Source of the DNA: Fluviicola sp.
Lineage (GTDB): Bacteria; Bacteroidota; Bacteroidia; Flavobacteriales_D; Crocinitomicaceae
Reading direction: 5' to 3'
Assembly (NCBI GenBank): GCA_029866325.1
Contig: JARWZO010000019.1
Coordinates: 124,001 to 188,000 of the forward strand
Length of the DNA stretch: 64,000 nt
In this document: positions 14,586 to 22,216 of the stretch, piece by piece
Numbering within the stretch: the stretch's first letter is position 1
Layout of the letters: the number at the start of each line of letters is the position of its first letter
Notes under the pieces: model-generated
The model's database searches: none
What the model saw: only the letters and a program-made list of their open reading frames with translations
Told to the model about the DNA's origin: nothing
Program-made: the position numbers and the translations under genes

Positions 14586-16004
14586 ATGAAATCAATTTAT
14601 AAATTATCAACCGTGTTATTTGTTCTTTTAGGAATGAACACCAACTTAGTAGCTCAAACTTATACTATGCCAGCTGAAACCTTAGAGCATGAAGGAACCT
14701 GGCTGCAATGGCCACATCAATATGAATACGGGATTACTTATCGCAACAGATTGGATGCCACTTGGGTTGCCATGACAAGCGCTTTGGTAGGCAGCGAAAG
14801 GGTTCACATTATAGCCTACAACGCAACGGAACAAACCCGAATCACGAACTTGTTGACAGCAGCTAGTGTCAATATGACACAGGTTGATTTTAGGTTATTT
14901 CAAACAAATGATGTTTGGGTAAGAGACAACGGCCCAATTTTCGTAAGAGATACAGACGGAGATTTGACCATTGAAGATTGGGGCTTCAACGGTTGGGGAG
15001 GCGATTATAATTATGAGCTATGCGATCCAATACCTACAGCTGTGGCAAACGCGATGAGTATGCCAATAGTAAACTTGAATTCAGTGATGACAATTGAGGG
15101 CGGATCCTATGAATTAGATGGCACCGGAGTTCTTTTGGCAACAAAAAGCTCCATCTTGGCTCAAACAAATTCTGGTGGTGCGCTAGCAATCAGAAATCTC
15201 GGAATGACGCAATCACAGGCAGAAACTATTCTGACGCAATACATCGGAGCAACCAAATTTATCTGGCTCGACGGTTTTTTAGGTCCGGATGACATTACCG
15301 ATGCTCATATTGATGGCTTCGCTAAGTTTGCCAACGACAGCACATTGGTAACTATGAGCAATTCCGATTTAACTAATTGGGGACTCTCAGCAACGGACAT
15401 TGCTACGCTTTATGCAGCAAGCGATGTGGATGATCTTCCTTACTTTAAAGTGTATGTTCCGCTGACGCAAAATAATGTGGTAACAACTTACGGATACGAC
15501 TTAGGATATAAAGGTTCGTATTGTAATTATTACATTGCTAACAATGTTGTATTAGTGCCAAACTACAATGACCCTAATGATGCTGTTGCCAACGCTATCA
15601 TCCAAGATTTGTATCCGGATAGAACCGTTGTAGGTATTGATTGCCGGAATTTATATGAAAACGGCGGAATGGTTCATTGCGTAACACAACAACAACCTGT
15701 AGCTTCTGAAACATCGGGGGTTAACGACAAGCTAAAAGGTGAATCAAAAGTTGGACGAAACTTCCCAAACCCTTTTAATCAAACAACAACAATTAACTTA
15801 GCTCTTGTTAACAACGCAAATATTCAAATCATCATCTATAATTCTTTGGGACAAATAATTTCTAAACCAATTAACTCAAATTATTCGGCAGGCAATAATT
15901 CATTGACAATTAGTGCTGACGACTTACAAAATGGTATTTATACTTATGTGGTGACAATTGACAATCAAAATTCCATGAGCGGACGAATGGTAGTTTCAAA
16001 ATAA
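14586..16004 (+). CDS. Secreted agmatine deiminase / PAD-family protein with T9SS tail
   Basis: 472 residues. A signal peptide ends near LVAQT. The catalytic domain (about 27-375) is the bacterial peptidyl-arginine deiminase/agmatine deiminase fold: NDVWVRDNGPIFVRD, DAHIDGFAKF and the nucleophile C365 in GGMVHCVTQQQ. After it comes a type A T9SS sorting domain (NFPNPFNQTTTINLAL, ending GRMVVSK). Typical agmatine deiminases are about 350-370 residues and cytoplasmic; this one is exported and probably released or attached at the cell surface. The substrate may be agmatine or peptide arginine. TAAGTTTG at 14549-14556 is a possible -7 box. Confidence 0.88.
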   Translation: MKSIYKLSTVLFVLLGMNTNLVAQTYTMPAETLEHEGTWLQWPHQYEYGITYRNRLDATWVAMTSALVGSERVHIIAYNATEQTRITNLLTAASVNMTQVDFRLFQTNDVWVRDNGPIFVRDTDGDLTIEDWGFNGWGGDYNYELCDPIPTAVANAMSMPIVNLNSVMTIEGGSYELDGTGVLLATKSSILAQTNSGGALAIRNLGMTQSQAETILTQYIGATKFIWLDGFLGPDDITDAHIDGFAKFANDSTLVTMSNSDLTNWGLSATDIATLYAASDVDDLPYFKVYVPLTQNNVVTTYGYDLGYKGSYCNYYIANNVVLVPNYNDPNDAVANAIIQDLYPDRTVVGIDCRNLYENGGMVHCVTQQQPVASETSGVNDKLKGESKVGRNFPNPFNQTTTINLALVNNANIQIIIYNSLGQIISKPINSNYSAGNNSLTISADDLQNGIYTYVVTIDNQNSMSGRMVVSK

Positions 16005-16034
16005 ATTGGTATGATGAACGAAGATAGCACAGCA

Positions 16035-16081
16035 GGTAACAGCAGATTTGCTCATCGTTGGGCTGAGTTGCAAACTTGAAA
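16035..16081 (+). repeat. Degenerate attC-like palindrome
   Basis: GGTAACAGCAGATTTGCTCA and CTGAGTTGCAAACTTGAAAC pair imperfectly. It sits between the deiminase and the lipoprotein gene. Weak. Confidence 0.25.
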
Positions 16082-16142
16082 CTTTGTGCTCTGAAATTCG
16101 TCTTATCACAAGGCAAAACCATTTACAGATAACTCAATGCCA

Positions 16143-16727
16143 ATGCAAAAAAACATCATAATTATACTCATATCTACCATTATGGTAGCGTGTGGAAATG
16201 ATAACTCTTCAAACGCTAACAAGAATATTCCTAATTTGGATTTATTAACCGGATTGAGCTGGTACGAAAGAGTTTTGGAAACGAACAACCTAATTAACAC
16301 CAATACTAAAAATCCAATTCCTGAAAATCTCACCCATTACTTGCAATCAATTGACAGTAATTTTAGGTTGGCAAGTGATGGTGAGATCTGGCGATCAGGA
16401 TGCACTCCAATTCTGATTGTCGATACCAACAATACTGTGGCCCGTCGCGATGAAAAGACAGGCAAAATTTGGTTAACTAGTAGTTATATTGAAGTTGATG
16501 CACCAACACGGAAATTGGTTTATTTCGGACAAAATGAAAAAATGGCTGCTTTGATATATATGTCAGGTGGAATTGGGGTAATGCAACATTTATTTTTATT
16601 CAAGCTTAAAAAAGGTAAGATCGTAGAGTATTGGCACGGAAATACAAACGGAGATATTAGCACTCAAAAAGAAATACTGAAGAAGATAAAAAACAAAGAA
16701 CTCGAAGAAATTTCAAGTTACATTTAA
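16143..16727 (+). CDS. Lipoprotein of unknown function
   Basis: Start ATG 16143 (ATG 16137 is equally possible). A signal of about 16 residues ends in the lipobox IMVAC. The mature part of about 175 residues has DLLTGLSWYERVLETNNL and WLTSSYIEVDAPTRKLVYFG. No family recognised. It is likely anchored in a periplasm-facing membrane leaflet. A perfect 8-bp-arm palindrome follows 18 nt after the stop. Confidence 0.65.
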   Translation: MQKNIIIILISTIMVACGNDNSSNANKNIPNLDLLTGLSWYERVLETNNLINTNTKNPIPENLTHYLQSIDSNFRLASDGEIWRSGCTPILIVDTNNTVARRDEKTGKIWLTSSYIEVDAPTRKLVYFGQNEKMAALIYMSGGIGVMQHLFLFKLKKGKIVEYWHGNTNGDISTQKEILKKIKNKELEEISSYI

Positions 16728-16744
16728 GAACGAATTGTCACTAA

Positions 16745-16762
16745 CTTTGATTACAATCAAAG
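16745..16762. promoter_or_regulatory. Perfect palindrome resembling an FNR box
   Basis: CTTTGATTACAATCAAAG: 8-bp perfect arms. The inner TTGATtacaATCAA has the same form as the classical FNR site TTGAT-N4-ATCAA. No T run follows, so it is a poor terminator. It lies 67 nt before the next gene. Confidence 0.4.
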
Positions 16763-16828
16763 GTCTGAGATGTAATAGATCGGTAGGATCAAAGCATTTA
16801 GCAACAAACCGCCAGTGCCCAATTCTAA

Positions 16829-17344
16829 ATGAACAAGTTAACTGACACGACAAAGCAGACATTTTACCGATTTCTTAATGGTGACTTACCAATTAAGGAC
16901 TTTGAACAATGGGTTTATACATCAAGCGACAACCTTGAGGCAGAATTACAACCCGACTTCCATCTTGACTTGATATCCTTTAATTACAACCAAAAGGACA
17001 ATTTTCGACAAATTGGAAATAAAATTAAAACGCACATAGACGCGAAAGAATTTACTATTTGGAGAACAAAAAGACTGTTGAACGACATTATTGAAAACAA
17101 GATTGACTTGGTGTTGGCGACAAGAAAACTCAGAGAACTATACTTAGAAACAGGCGAAAACTTTATGCCCATAACTCTTGGCGTCGGTTATGAAAGTGTC
17201 CTAGATGATGTGCCGACACCTGCTGAGTATAAACAATGGGAAAGTGAGGCATTGAAACACGTATTAAAAAAAGTTGATTGGTATAAAGACGACATCATTA
17301 GAGACACAAAACAGTTTCTTGACACTTTGAACAGAATGAAATGA
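16829..17344 (+). CDS. Hypothetical cassette-type protein, 171 aa
   Basis: A soluble, all-helical looking protein: FYRFLNGDLPIKDFEQWVYT near the start, WRTKRLLNDIIENKIDLVLATRKLRELY in the middle, ENFMPITLGVGYESVLDDVP, then a closing helix. This plan (short capture helix 'dFE.WvY', then a helical body) is common in small stand-alone Bacteroidota genes of unknown function, some of them immunity-like, but I cannot name a family. No signal peptide. Confidence 0.65.
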   Translation: MNKLTDTTKQTFYRFLNGDLPIKDFEQWVYTSSDNLEAELQPDFHLDLISFNYNQKDNFRQIGNKIKTHIDAKEFTIWRTKRLLNDIIENKIDLVLATRKLRELYLETGENFMPITLGVGYESVLDDVPTPAEYKQWESEALKHVLKKVDWYKDDIIRDTKQFLDTLNRMK

Positions 17345-17463
17345 ATACATCTGGGCACTTGACAAAATTCTCTTATCTTTCATTCTTCGAGTGAAGGACA
17401 AGAACTTCAGCAAAGCGGCGGAGAATTTAACAGCCATTCTAAACCGGCAAACCGATACGAATA

Positions 17464-18030
17464 ATGACACTTTACATTGACAAAATAAACAATTACATTA
17501 AAGCTCTTGATACCGAGACCTTGATGGCTTTAGAAGGTATTTCATCCGATAAAAAATATAAAAAAGGTGATTTGCTTTTACAACAAAATGAAATCTGCGG
17601 AAAAAGCTTTTTGTTGATTGATGGCATTGCTCGAAAATACTATCTAAATGACGGTAAAGAAATTACAACCGAACTGTACTTTGAAAACGACTTAGCGGTT
17701 TCATTTGATAGTTATACGTTGCAACAACCAAGCAGAGAGTTTATAGAAGCTCTGACTGATGTTAGCGTTTCGATAACTCACTACCGTGCATTTGAGGAAG
17801 CTAAAGCAAGGTTCCCAAAGTTGGTTCATTTGGATTTAATGTTTGTAGAACACTATGGGATGTGGGTTGAAAACAGATTGTTTCAATTTCATACCATGAC
17901 GGCAACAGAACGTTATTTAGACATTCTTAAAAAAAGTCCACACATTGTTCAAACCGTTCCGCTCACAATTATCGCTTCTTACCTTGGCATTTCTTTAGAA
18001 ACATTAAGCAGGATAAGAGCCAAAATTTAA
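17464..18030 (+). CDS. Crp/Fnr-family transcriptional regulator (second copy)
   Basis: 188 residues with the same plan as the protein at 4744: sensor barrel (KKGDLLLQQNEICGKSFLLI, ARKYYLNDGKEITTELYF) and C-terminal winged helix (TATERYLDILKKSPHIVQTV, then IIASYLGISLETLSRIRAKI). No iron-sulfur cysteines. A 16-bp dyad, TTTGACCTAAGTCAAA, begins 13 nt after the stop and precedes the DUF418 gene. A related box stands in front of the minus-strand DUF4386 gene at 20019, suggesting a local regulon. Confidence 0.87.
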   Translation: MTLYIDKINNYIKALDTETLMALEGISSDKKYKKGDLLLQQNEICGKSFLLIDGIARKYYLNDGKEITTELYFENDLAVSFDSYTLQQPSREFIEALTDVSVSITHYRAFEEAKARFPKLVHLDLMFVEHYGMWVENRLFQFHTMTATERYLDILKKSPHIVQTVPLTIIASYLGISLETLSRIRAKI

Positions 18031-18042
18031 TCGTGTTCATTA

Positions 18043-18058
18043 TTTGACCTAAGTCAAA
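18043..18058 (+). promoter_or_regulatory. Crp/Fnr-like box upstream of the DUF418 gene
   Basis: TTTGACCTAAGTCAAA: perfect 6-bp arms around CTAA, 56 nt before the 18114 start. Same consensus as 5376-5391 and 20019-20034. Confidence 0.6.
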
Positions 18059-18113
18059 TTACCGGTGTTTTTCTATGTTGAAATTTGTAACCGAATGAAA
18101 ATTATATAGAAAA

Positions 18114-19208
18114 ATGAATACTCGAATAATAGGATTTGATTTGGCAAGAGCATACGCGATTTTCGGAATGTTTATCGTGAATTTTAATACCGCTTTTGGC
18201 AGTCATACCAATCACAATGGAATAAGTGGTTTTCTGAACCTATTCAATGGCAATTCGAGCACCGTTTTTGTAATGCTGGCAGGCATGGGTGTTTCGTTAA
18301 TGACCAACAGAAACGATTACACCCTCGAAGAAAGAAAAAATATCAAAAGCATCATTACAAAGCGCTCGTGGTTTCTATTTGTTTTGGGTGTGGTCTTTTA
18401 CCTTTGGTGGCCTGCCGATATTTTGCATTTTTATGGCGGCTACATGCACATTGCCTTGCTACTTATTTTCTTTCCGAAGAAATACTTCTTATATGCAGCA
18501 GCGGCAGCTATCATTATCTTCCACGTACTATTGGCTATGGTTCCTTATGACACAGGCTGGAATTTTGAAACCTTGATGTACAATGACTTTTGGACGTTAA
18601 AAGGATTTCTACGAAACACGTTTTACAATGGTTGGAATTCAATTTTCCCATGGATAGCTTTTTTCTTACTAGGTATGTATTTAGGACGTTTAGACTGGAA
18701 AGACAACAAAACACCTAAAAGGACATTACTAATTGGTATTGCGGGCTACCTTATCACGTTTGTTATTCAAACATACGCTACTTCAATTACGCAAGACAAA
18801 GACTTGGTGTTTTACTTGACTGCGGATTATCTTCCACCATTTGTACCATTTATGGTGGGGACTGCTTCATTCGGATTAATACTCATAAGCATTTTTATCT
18901 TTATTGGGAATAAAGTCGGAGAAACCAAAATTGCCAAGATCTTGGCATCAACAGGACAAATGACCTTGACACATTACATCGCCCATTTAGTAGTTGGACT
19001 TCTTTTTTTATCAATCATTACAGGCAAAACGCTTGGTTATGATTTGCTAAAAGAAACACCTACAAACCCAATTACCATCTTGACTTTTGCAATCACCTAT
19101 TTTTTCCTAAGTTGCGTATTTAGTTATCTTTGGACAAAAAAATTTAAGAATGGGCCACTAGAAATGATCATGAGAAAAATATCGGACCGACAGAAGAGCA
19201 GCAGCTAA
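18114..19208 (+). CDS. DUF418 / YeiB-like multipass membrane protein
   Basis: 364 residues with about ten membrane helices. The N-terminus GFDLARAYAIFGMFIVNFNT is the hallmark of the YeiB/DUF418 and related acyltransferase-like group. Other features are YGGYMHIALLLIFF, FPWIAFFLLGMYLGRLDW and the C-terminal STGQMTLTHYIAHLVVGLL. Inner membrane; an acyl-transfer role is proposed for the wider superfamily, unproven here. A Crp/Fnr-like box lies upstream and an attC-like element overlaps the stop codon. Confidence 0.85.
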   Translation: MNTRIIGFDLARAYAIFGMFIVNFNTAFGSHTNHNGISGFLNLFNGNSSTVFVMLAGMGVSLMTNRNDYTLEERKNIKSIITKRSWFLFVLGVVFYLWWPADILHFYGGYMHIALLLIFFPKKYFLYAAAAAIIIFHVLLAMVPYDTGWNFETLMYNDFWTLKGFLRNTFYNGWNSIFPWIAFFLLGMYLGRLDWKDNKTPKRTLLIGIAGYLITFVIQTYATSITQDKDLVFYLTADYLPPFVPFMVGTASFGLILISIFIFIGNKVGETKIAKILASTGQMTLTHYIAHLVVGLLFLSIITGKTLGYDLLKETPTNPITILTFAITYFFLSCVFSYLWTKKFKNGPLEMIMRKISDRQKSSS

Positions 19209-19288
19209 CTTCGGTTTTGCAAAATTTGACGGTTGAAGTGCTTCCACGATTAGCAGTGCGGATCGTTTATCAAAACTTTAACCGTTTA
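19204..19288. repeat. attC-like palindrome between convergent genes
   Basis: GCTAACTTCGGTTTTGCAAA at the left overlaps the DUF418 stop; ATCAAAACTTTAACCGTTTA at the right overlaps the 3' end of the minus-strand DUF4386 gene. The arms pair imperfectly (AACttCGGTTTTG / AAAACTTTAACCGTTT). Confidence 0.35.
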
Positions 19289-19955
19289 CATGCTGCTTCG
19301 AGAAATCAAATCCTTTGATAATCAACCAAAAACTTAAGAATAGCTCAAATAAACCTCCGGGAATATCTAAAATCACATCAATGCTGATTCCAAAAAGTGC
19401 AAATATGGCTCCTGAAACAAAAATGACATAGCCTATCAATCCCCAAATGGATAGCCATTTAGGAACCAATTTCGACACGAATAGCAAATAAGAAAAAATC
19501 AATCCGCCAAGTCCCCAAACAACCATGGCTAGTTGGTAAGAAAAGAAATTCGCCTTTTTACACAATACAAATAACAGTTCATACTGTTTCGTATCGCCAT
19601 TACCAACTTTGCCAAACTCTTCGCTTAATGGCACAAGCAATAGTAAAAAAATGGCCCCAACAATTAAAAGAACCGTTGATACAATTGTAGCGCTCAAATA
19701 ACCGTACGCCAACGTTCGATTAAAGCGCTTAAATATCGGAGTCATGATTACTCCTAATATGATATTTACAGGTGCAAATACAGCCATCATAATAGCCGCT
19801 TCAACAATGAAAAGATTCTTTGAATGAAAGATCGAGGCAAGACTACTTGAAGAATCAATCTGCGTGTTTAACATTCCGAAACCGATACCGTAAGAAAAAT
19901 AACCGATTAGAAAGGCTATTCCAAAAGTTCTCGCAGCAATTTTGTTTGAATTCAT
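19278..19955 (-). CDS. DUF4386 membrane protein
   Basis: 225 residues with six membrane helices, start codon at 19955. The pattern is that of DUF4386: ARTFGIAFLIGYFSYGIGFG, FIVEAAIMMAVFAPVNIILGVIM, YELLFVLCKKANFFSYQLAMVVWGLGGLIF, then LVPKWLSIWGLIGYV. Inner membrane, unknown function. It is the first minus-strand gene in an otherwise plus-strand array. A Crp/Fnr-like box lies 64 nt upstream of its start on the minus strand. Confidence 0.82.
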   Translation of the reverse strand: MNSNKIAARTFGIAFLIGYFSYGIGFGMLNTQIDSSSSLASIFHSKNLFIVEAAIMMAVFAPVNIILGVIMTPIFKRFNRTLAYGYLSATIVSTVLLIVGAIFLLLLVPLSEEFGKVGNGDTKQYELLFVLCKKANFFSYQLAMVVWGLGGLIFSYLLFVSKLVPKWLSIWGLIGYVIFVSGAIFALFGISIDVILDIPGGLFELFLSFWLIIKGFDFSKQHVNG

Positions 19956-20018
19956 AATACGTGTTTTATGTAAATTAATAATGACAGCACAAAACTACCT
20001 CGGCATTTTTCTATCTTC

Positions 20019-20034
20019 GTTGACTTGGGTTAAG
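20019..20034 (-). promoter_or_regulatory. Crp/Fnr-like box upstream of the DUF4386 gene
   Basis: On the minus strand CTTAACCCAAGTCAAC; differs from the 5376 site (CTTAACTTAAGTGAAC) at three positions. It lies 64 nt from the DUF4386 start. Confidence 0.5.
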
Positions 20035-20058
20035 AAATGAATCCAATAGGATAAATAG

Positions 20059-20215
20059 GCTAACAGCAGTTGAGCAAAAGTGGTGTTTCGTGCTTCTTGG
20101 ATCAGTTGTGACAGATGGTAACTGATAGTTCAGTTCTTCCTTGCCTGAATAGAGCAGTCGGACAGGGAATAACGTGTAGTGCTAAAGATCTACGCTATCC
20201 CCCAAATGCGTTAAC
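20059..20215 (+). repeat. attC-like element upstream of the second ArsR gene
   Basis: GCTAACAGCAGTTGAGCAAA opens and CCCAAATGCGTTAAC closes. The left arm continues AAGTGGTG as in the 4635 element. The sequence between holds an inner near-palindrome (GTGTAGTGCTAAAGATCTACGC minus a few bases). This is the last convincing member of the set in the window. Confidence 0.4.
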
Positions 20216-20298
20216 GGCAAGCCAAACAGAACGCAAATCTCCACAAGCTTCACCCACAATTTTCATACTTGTATTTCTCGACAAAAAAAGAAGAAAAA

Positions 20299-20345
20299 TT
20301 TGCGTAGTCAAATAACTACACTTACATTTGTAGCCAAATAACTAC
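20299..20345 (+). promoter_or_regulatory. Promoter with two tandem operators for ArsR-SRPBCC pair 2
   Basis: TTTG (20299-20302), 20-nt spacer, TACATTTG (20323-20330). Operator 1, GTAGTCAAATAACTAC (20304-20319), fills the spacer. Operator 2, GTAGCCAAATAACTAC (20330-20345), runs from the -7 box to 3 nt before the ATG. The two are 15/16 identical, 26 bp apart, each with GTAG/CTAC dyad ends, so a bound repressor would occlude the polymerase. Confidence 0.7.
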
Positions 20346-20348
20346 GCA

Positions 20349-20678
20349 ATGAATTTAAGACGAGACGTATTTCAAGCCATATCCGACCCGACAAGACGGG
20401 CAATTCTTCTTTTGCTGACCACACAGACAATGACTGCGGGTGCAATTGCTTCAAACTTTGACACGGCAAGACCAACAGTTTCAAAACATCTCCAAATATT
20501 GACAGAGTGTGAACTGCTAAAACAAGAGCAAAACGGTAGAGAAGTCTACTATCAGATAAATGCTAACAAAATGAAAGAAGTTGCAGACTTTTTAGAACCG
20601 TTTAGACAATTGTGGGACGACAGATTTAATAAATTAGAAACGGTTATGAAAAGCTACCAATCAAAAAAGAAAAAGTAA
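20349..20678 (+). CDS. ArsR-family winged-helix regulator (second copy)
   Basis: 109 residues, closely similar to the protein at 8481: [20 protein letters not shown], recognition region [20 protein letters not shown], wing [10 protein letters not shown]. No metal-site cysteines. The start ATG 20349 is fixed by the operator ending 3 nt before it. Its stop overlaps the ATG of the SRPBCC gene by 1 nt (TAATG). Probably autoregulated through the tandem GTAG-N8-CTAC sites. Confidence 0.9.
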   Translation: MNLRRDVFQAISDPTRRAILLLLTTQTMTAGAIASNFDTARPTVSKHLQILTECELLKQEQNGREVYYQINANKMKEVADFLEPFRQLWDDRFNKLETVMKSYQSKKKK

Positions 20679-21142
20679 TGGAACAAAAAACAAAAATAAC
20701 CGCTGAAAATGGAAAGCAAGAACTCTTCATTACAAGAGAATTTGACTTGCCTGTTGAGTTACTTTTTAAAGCCTACACCGAAAGCGAATTTATTGAGCAA
20801 TGGATGGGAACGAAGGTTCTTAAACTTGATAGTAAAAAACACGGTAGTTATCAATTTGAAACTTCCTACAATGGCAATGTAGTTTTTAAAGCAAATGGCA
20901 CCATTCACGAATTCATTCCAAATCAAAATATCATACGAACATTTGAAATGGAAAATATGCCAATTGGTGTTCAACTTGAATTTCTAGAGTTTGTGCATCT
21001 GACTGAAAATACAAGTCAATTAAACATCCAAATCATTTACAAATCAACAGAACATAGGGAACATCAATTAAAATTGCCATTTGCCTTTGGTTTGAGTATG
21101 GCACACGACAGACTACAAGAAATCTTAAACATCCTAAAATAA
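20678..21142 (+). CDS. SRPBCC / AHSA1-like protein (second copy)
   Basis: 154 residues: ELFITREFDLPVELLFKAYTESEFIEQWMGTKVLKLDSKKHGSY is the AHSA1-like opening, with a C-terminal helix FGLSMAHDRLQEILNIL. It pairs with the ArsR gene upstream by overlapping stop and start, and with a DoxX gene 6 nt downstream. Hydrophobic-ligand binding is inferred from the fold; the ligand is unknown. Confidence 0.87.
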   Translation: MEQKTKITAENGKQELFITREFDLPVELLFKAYTESEFIEQWMGTKVLKLDSKKHGSYQFETSYNGNVVFKANGTIHEFIPNQNIIRTFEMENMPIGVQLEFLEFVHLTENTSQLNIQIIYKSTEHREHQLKLPFAFGLSMAHDRLQEILNILK

Positions 21143-21148
21143 CGAACT

Positions 21149-21532
21149 ATGACTAAGAGAAATAAAATGATTTATTGGATAGCGACTATATTCCTTTCAA
21201 TCGGAATGTTGGCAGGCGGTATTCAGCAAACGCTACAAATAGGCGGTTACAACGAAATTGTTACCAATCTCGGGTATCCATTATACTTTTTAAGCATTAT
21301 CGGAATATGGAAAATATTAGGCGTTATTATTATTCTTGTTCCGAAATTTTCGTTACTTAAAGAATGGGTATACGCAGGTTTTTTCTTTGTGTTATCAGGT
21401 GCATTTATTTCGCATTTAGCAGTTGGACAATCATTTGCTGAAGTAATTCCTGCAATAGTATTGTTAGTTCCAACAATTGTGTCGTGGTATTTCAGACCTG
21501 ATAGTAGAAAAGTGAAAATTGAAAAAATATGA
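21149..21532 (+). CDS. DoxX-like membrane protein
   Basis: 127 residues, four helices. IATIFLSIGMLAGGIQQTLQIGG, LGYPLYFLSIIGIWKILGVIIIL and LKEWVYAGFFFVLSGAFISHLAVGQ are the usual DoxX/DoxD-like blocks, here of the short DoxX_2 kind. Inner membrane; DoxX proteins are linked to redox and thiol stress in other bacteria, but the role here is unknown. Fourth base-coupled gene of the ArsR-SRPBCC-DoxX-YdeI unit; the next ATG overlaps its stop by 4 nt. Confidence 0.85.
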   Translation: MTKRNKMIYWIATIFLSIGMLAGGIQQTLQIGGYNEIVTNLGYPLYFLSIIGIWKILGVIIILVPKFSLLKEWVYAGFFFVLSGAFISHLAVGQSFAEVIPAIVLLVPTIVSWYFRPDSRKVKIEKI

Positions 21533-22116
21533 ATATACCTAATCCAACAGTAAATTGGTTTTTTGACAAATCGACCAAATGGCAAGAAGCCTACCAAGAG
21601 TTAAGAGATTTGGCACTTTCTTTTGATGTGACCGAAGAATTAAAATGGGGCTGTCCTTGCTATACCATCGGGAAAAACAACATTTTTCTGATCCACGGTT
21701 TCAAAGACTATTGTGCGCTATTGTTTATGCAAGGTGCTTTACTGAAAGACCCTGAAAAGATGCTCATTCAACAAACGGAAAATGTGCAATCGGCAAGGCA
21801 ACTCCGTTTCACCAGTGTTGACGAAATTGTGAACAACCAATCAATCATAAAGGCATTCATCAAAGAAGCCATTGAACTTGACAAAGCCGGACTGAAGGTA
21901 ACCTTAAAAAAGACAACCGAATTCAAGATGCCGTCAGAGTTTCAAGATGCATTAAACGAAATGCCCGAGCTAAAAACGGCATTTGAAGCATTAACGCCCG
22001 GCAGACAAAGAGGCTATTTGTTATACTTTTCATCTGCCAAACAATCCAAGACAAGAACTGAACGAATTGAAAAACACATCCCGAAAATACTTGACGGGAA
22101 AGGCTTAGATGATTGA
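21529..22116 (+). CDS. YdeI/OmpD-associated family protein (DUF1801 + OmdA)
   Basis: 195 residues. The first two thirds are DUF1801 (WQEAYQELRDLALSFDVTEELKWGCPCYTIGKNNIFLIHGFKDYCALLFMQG, a YdhG-like alpha/beta domain). The C-terminal third is the OmdA/YdeI helical hairpin (FQDALNEMPELKTAFEALTPGRQRGYLLYFSSAKQSKTRTERIEKHI). Cytoplasmic. ATGA overlap with the DoxX gene. In some bacteria YdeI affects peptide resistance; not testable here. Confidence 0.88.
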   Translation: MNIPNPTVNWFFDKSTKWQEAYQELRDLALSFDVTEELKWGCPCYTIGKNNIFLIHGFKDYCALLFMQGALLKDPEKMLIQQTENVQSARQLRFTSVDEIVNNQSIIKAFIKEAIELDKAGLKVTLKKTTEFKMPSEFQDALNEMPELKTAFEALTPGRQRGYLLYFSSAKQSKTRTERIEKHIPKILDGKGLDD

Positions 22117-22216
22117 CAATGAATGTGAGTTCCGGTTTATTTACCGTGAATAAGGCCAATTCATACCGGCAGTTTCATCTACCTCAATCAACAATTTTCA
22201 TTTTTATCCGATCTAT

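Noticed and set aside
20115-20315. 66-codon frame upstream of ArsR gene 2
   Set aside because: Covers the attC-like element and the operator region of the ArsR promoter; no plausible protein pattern.
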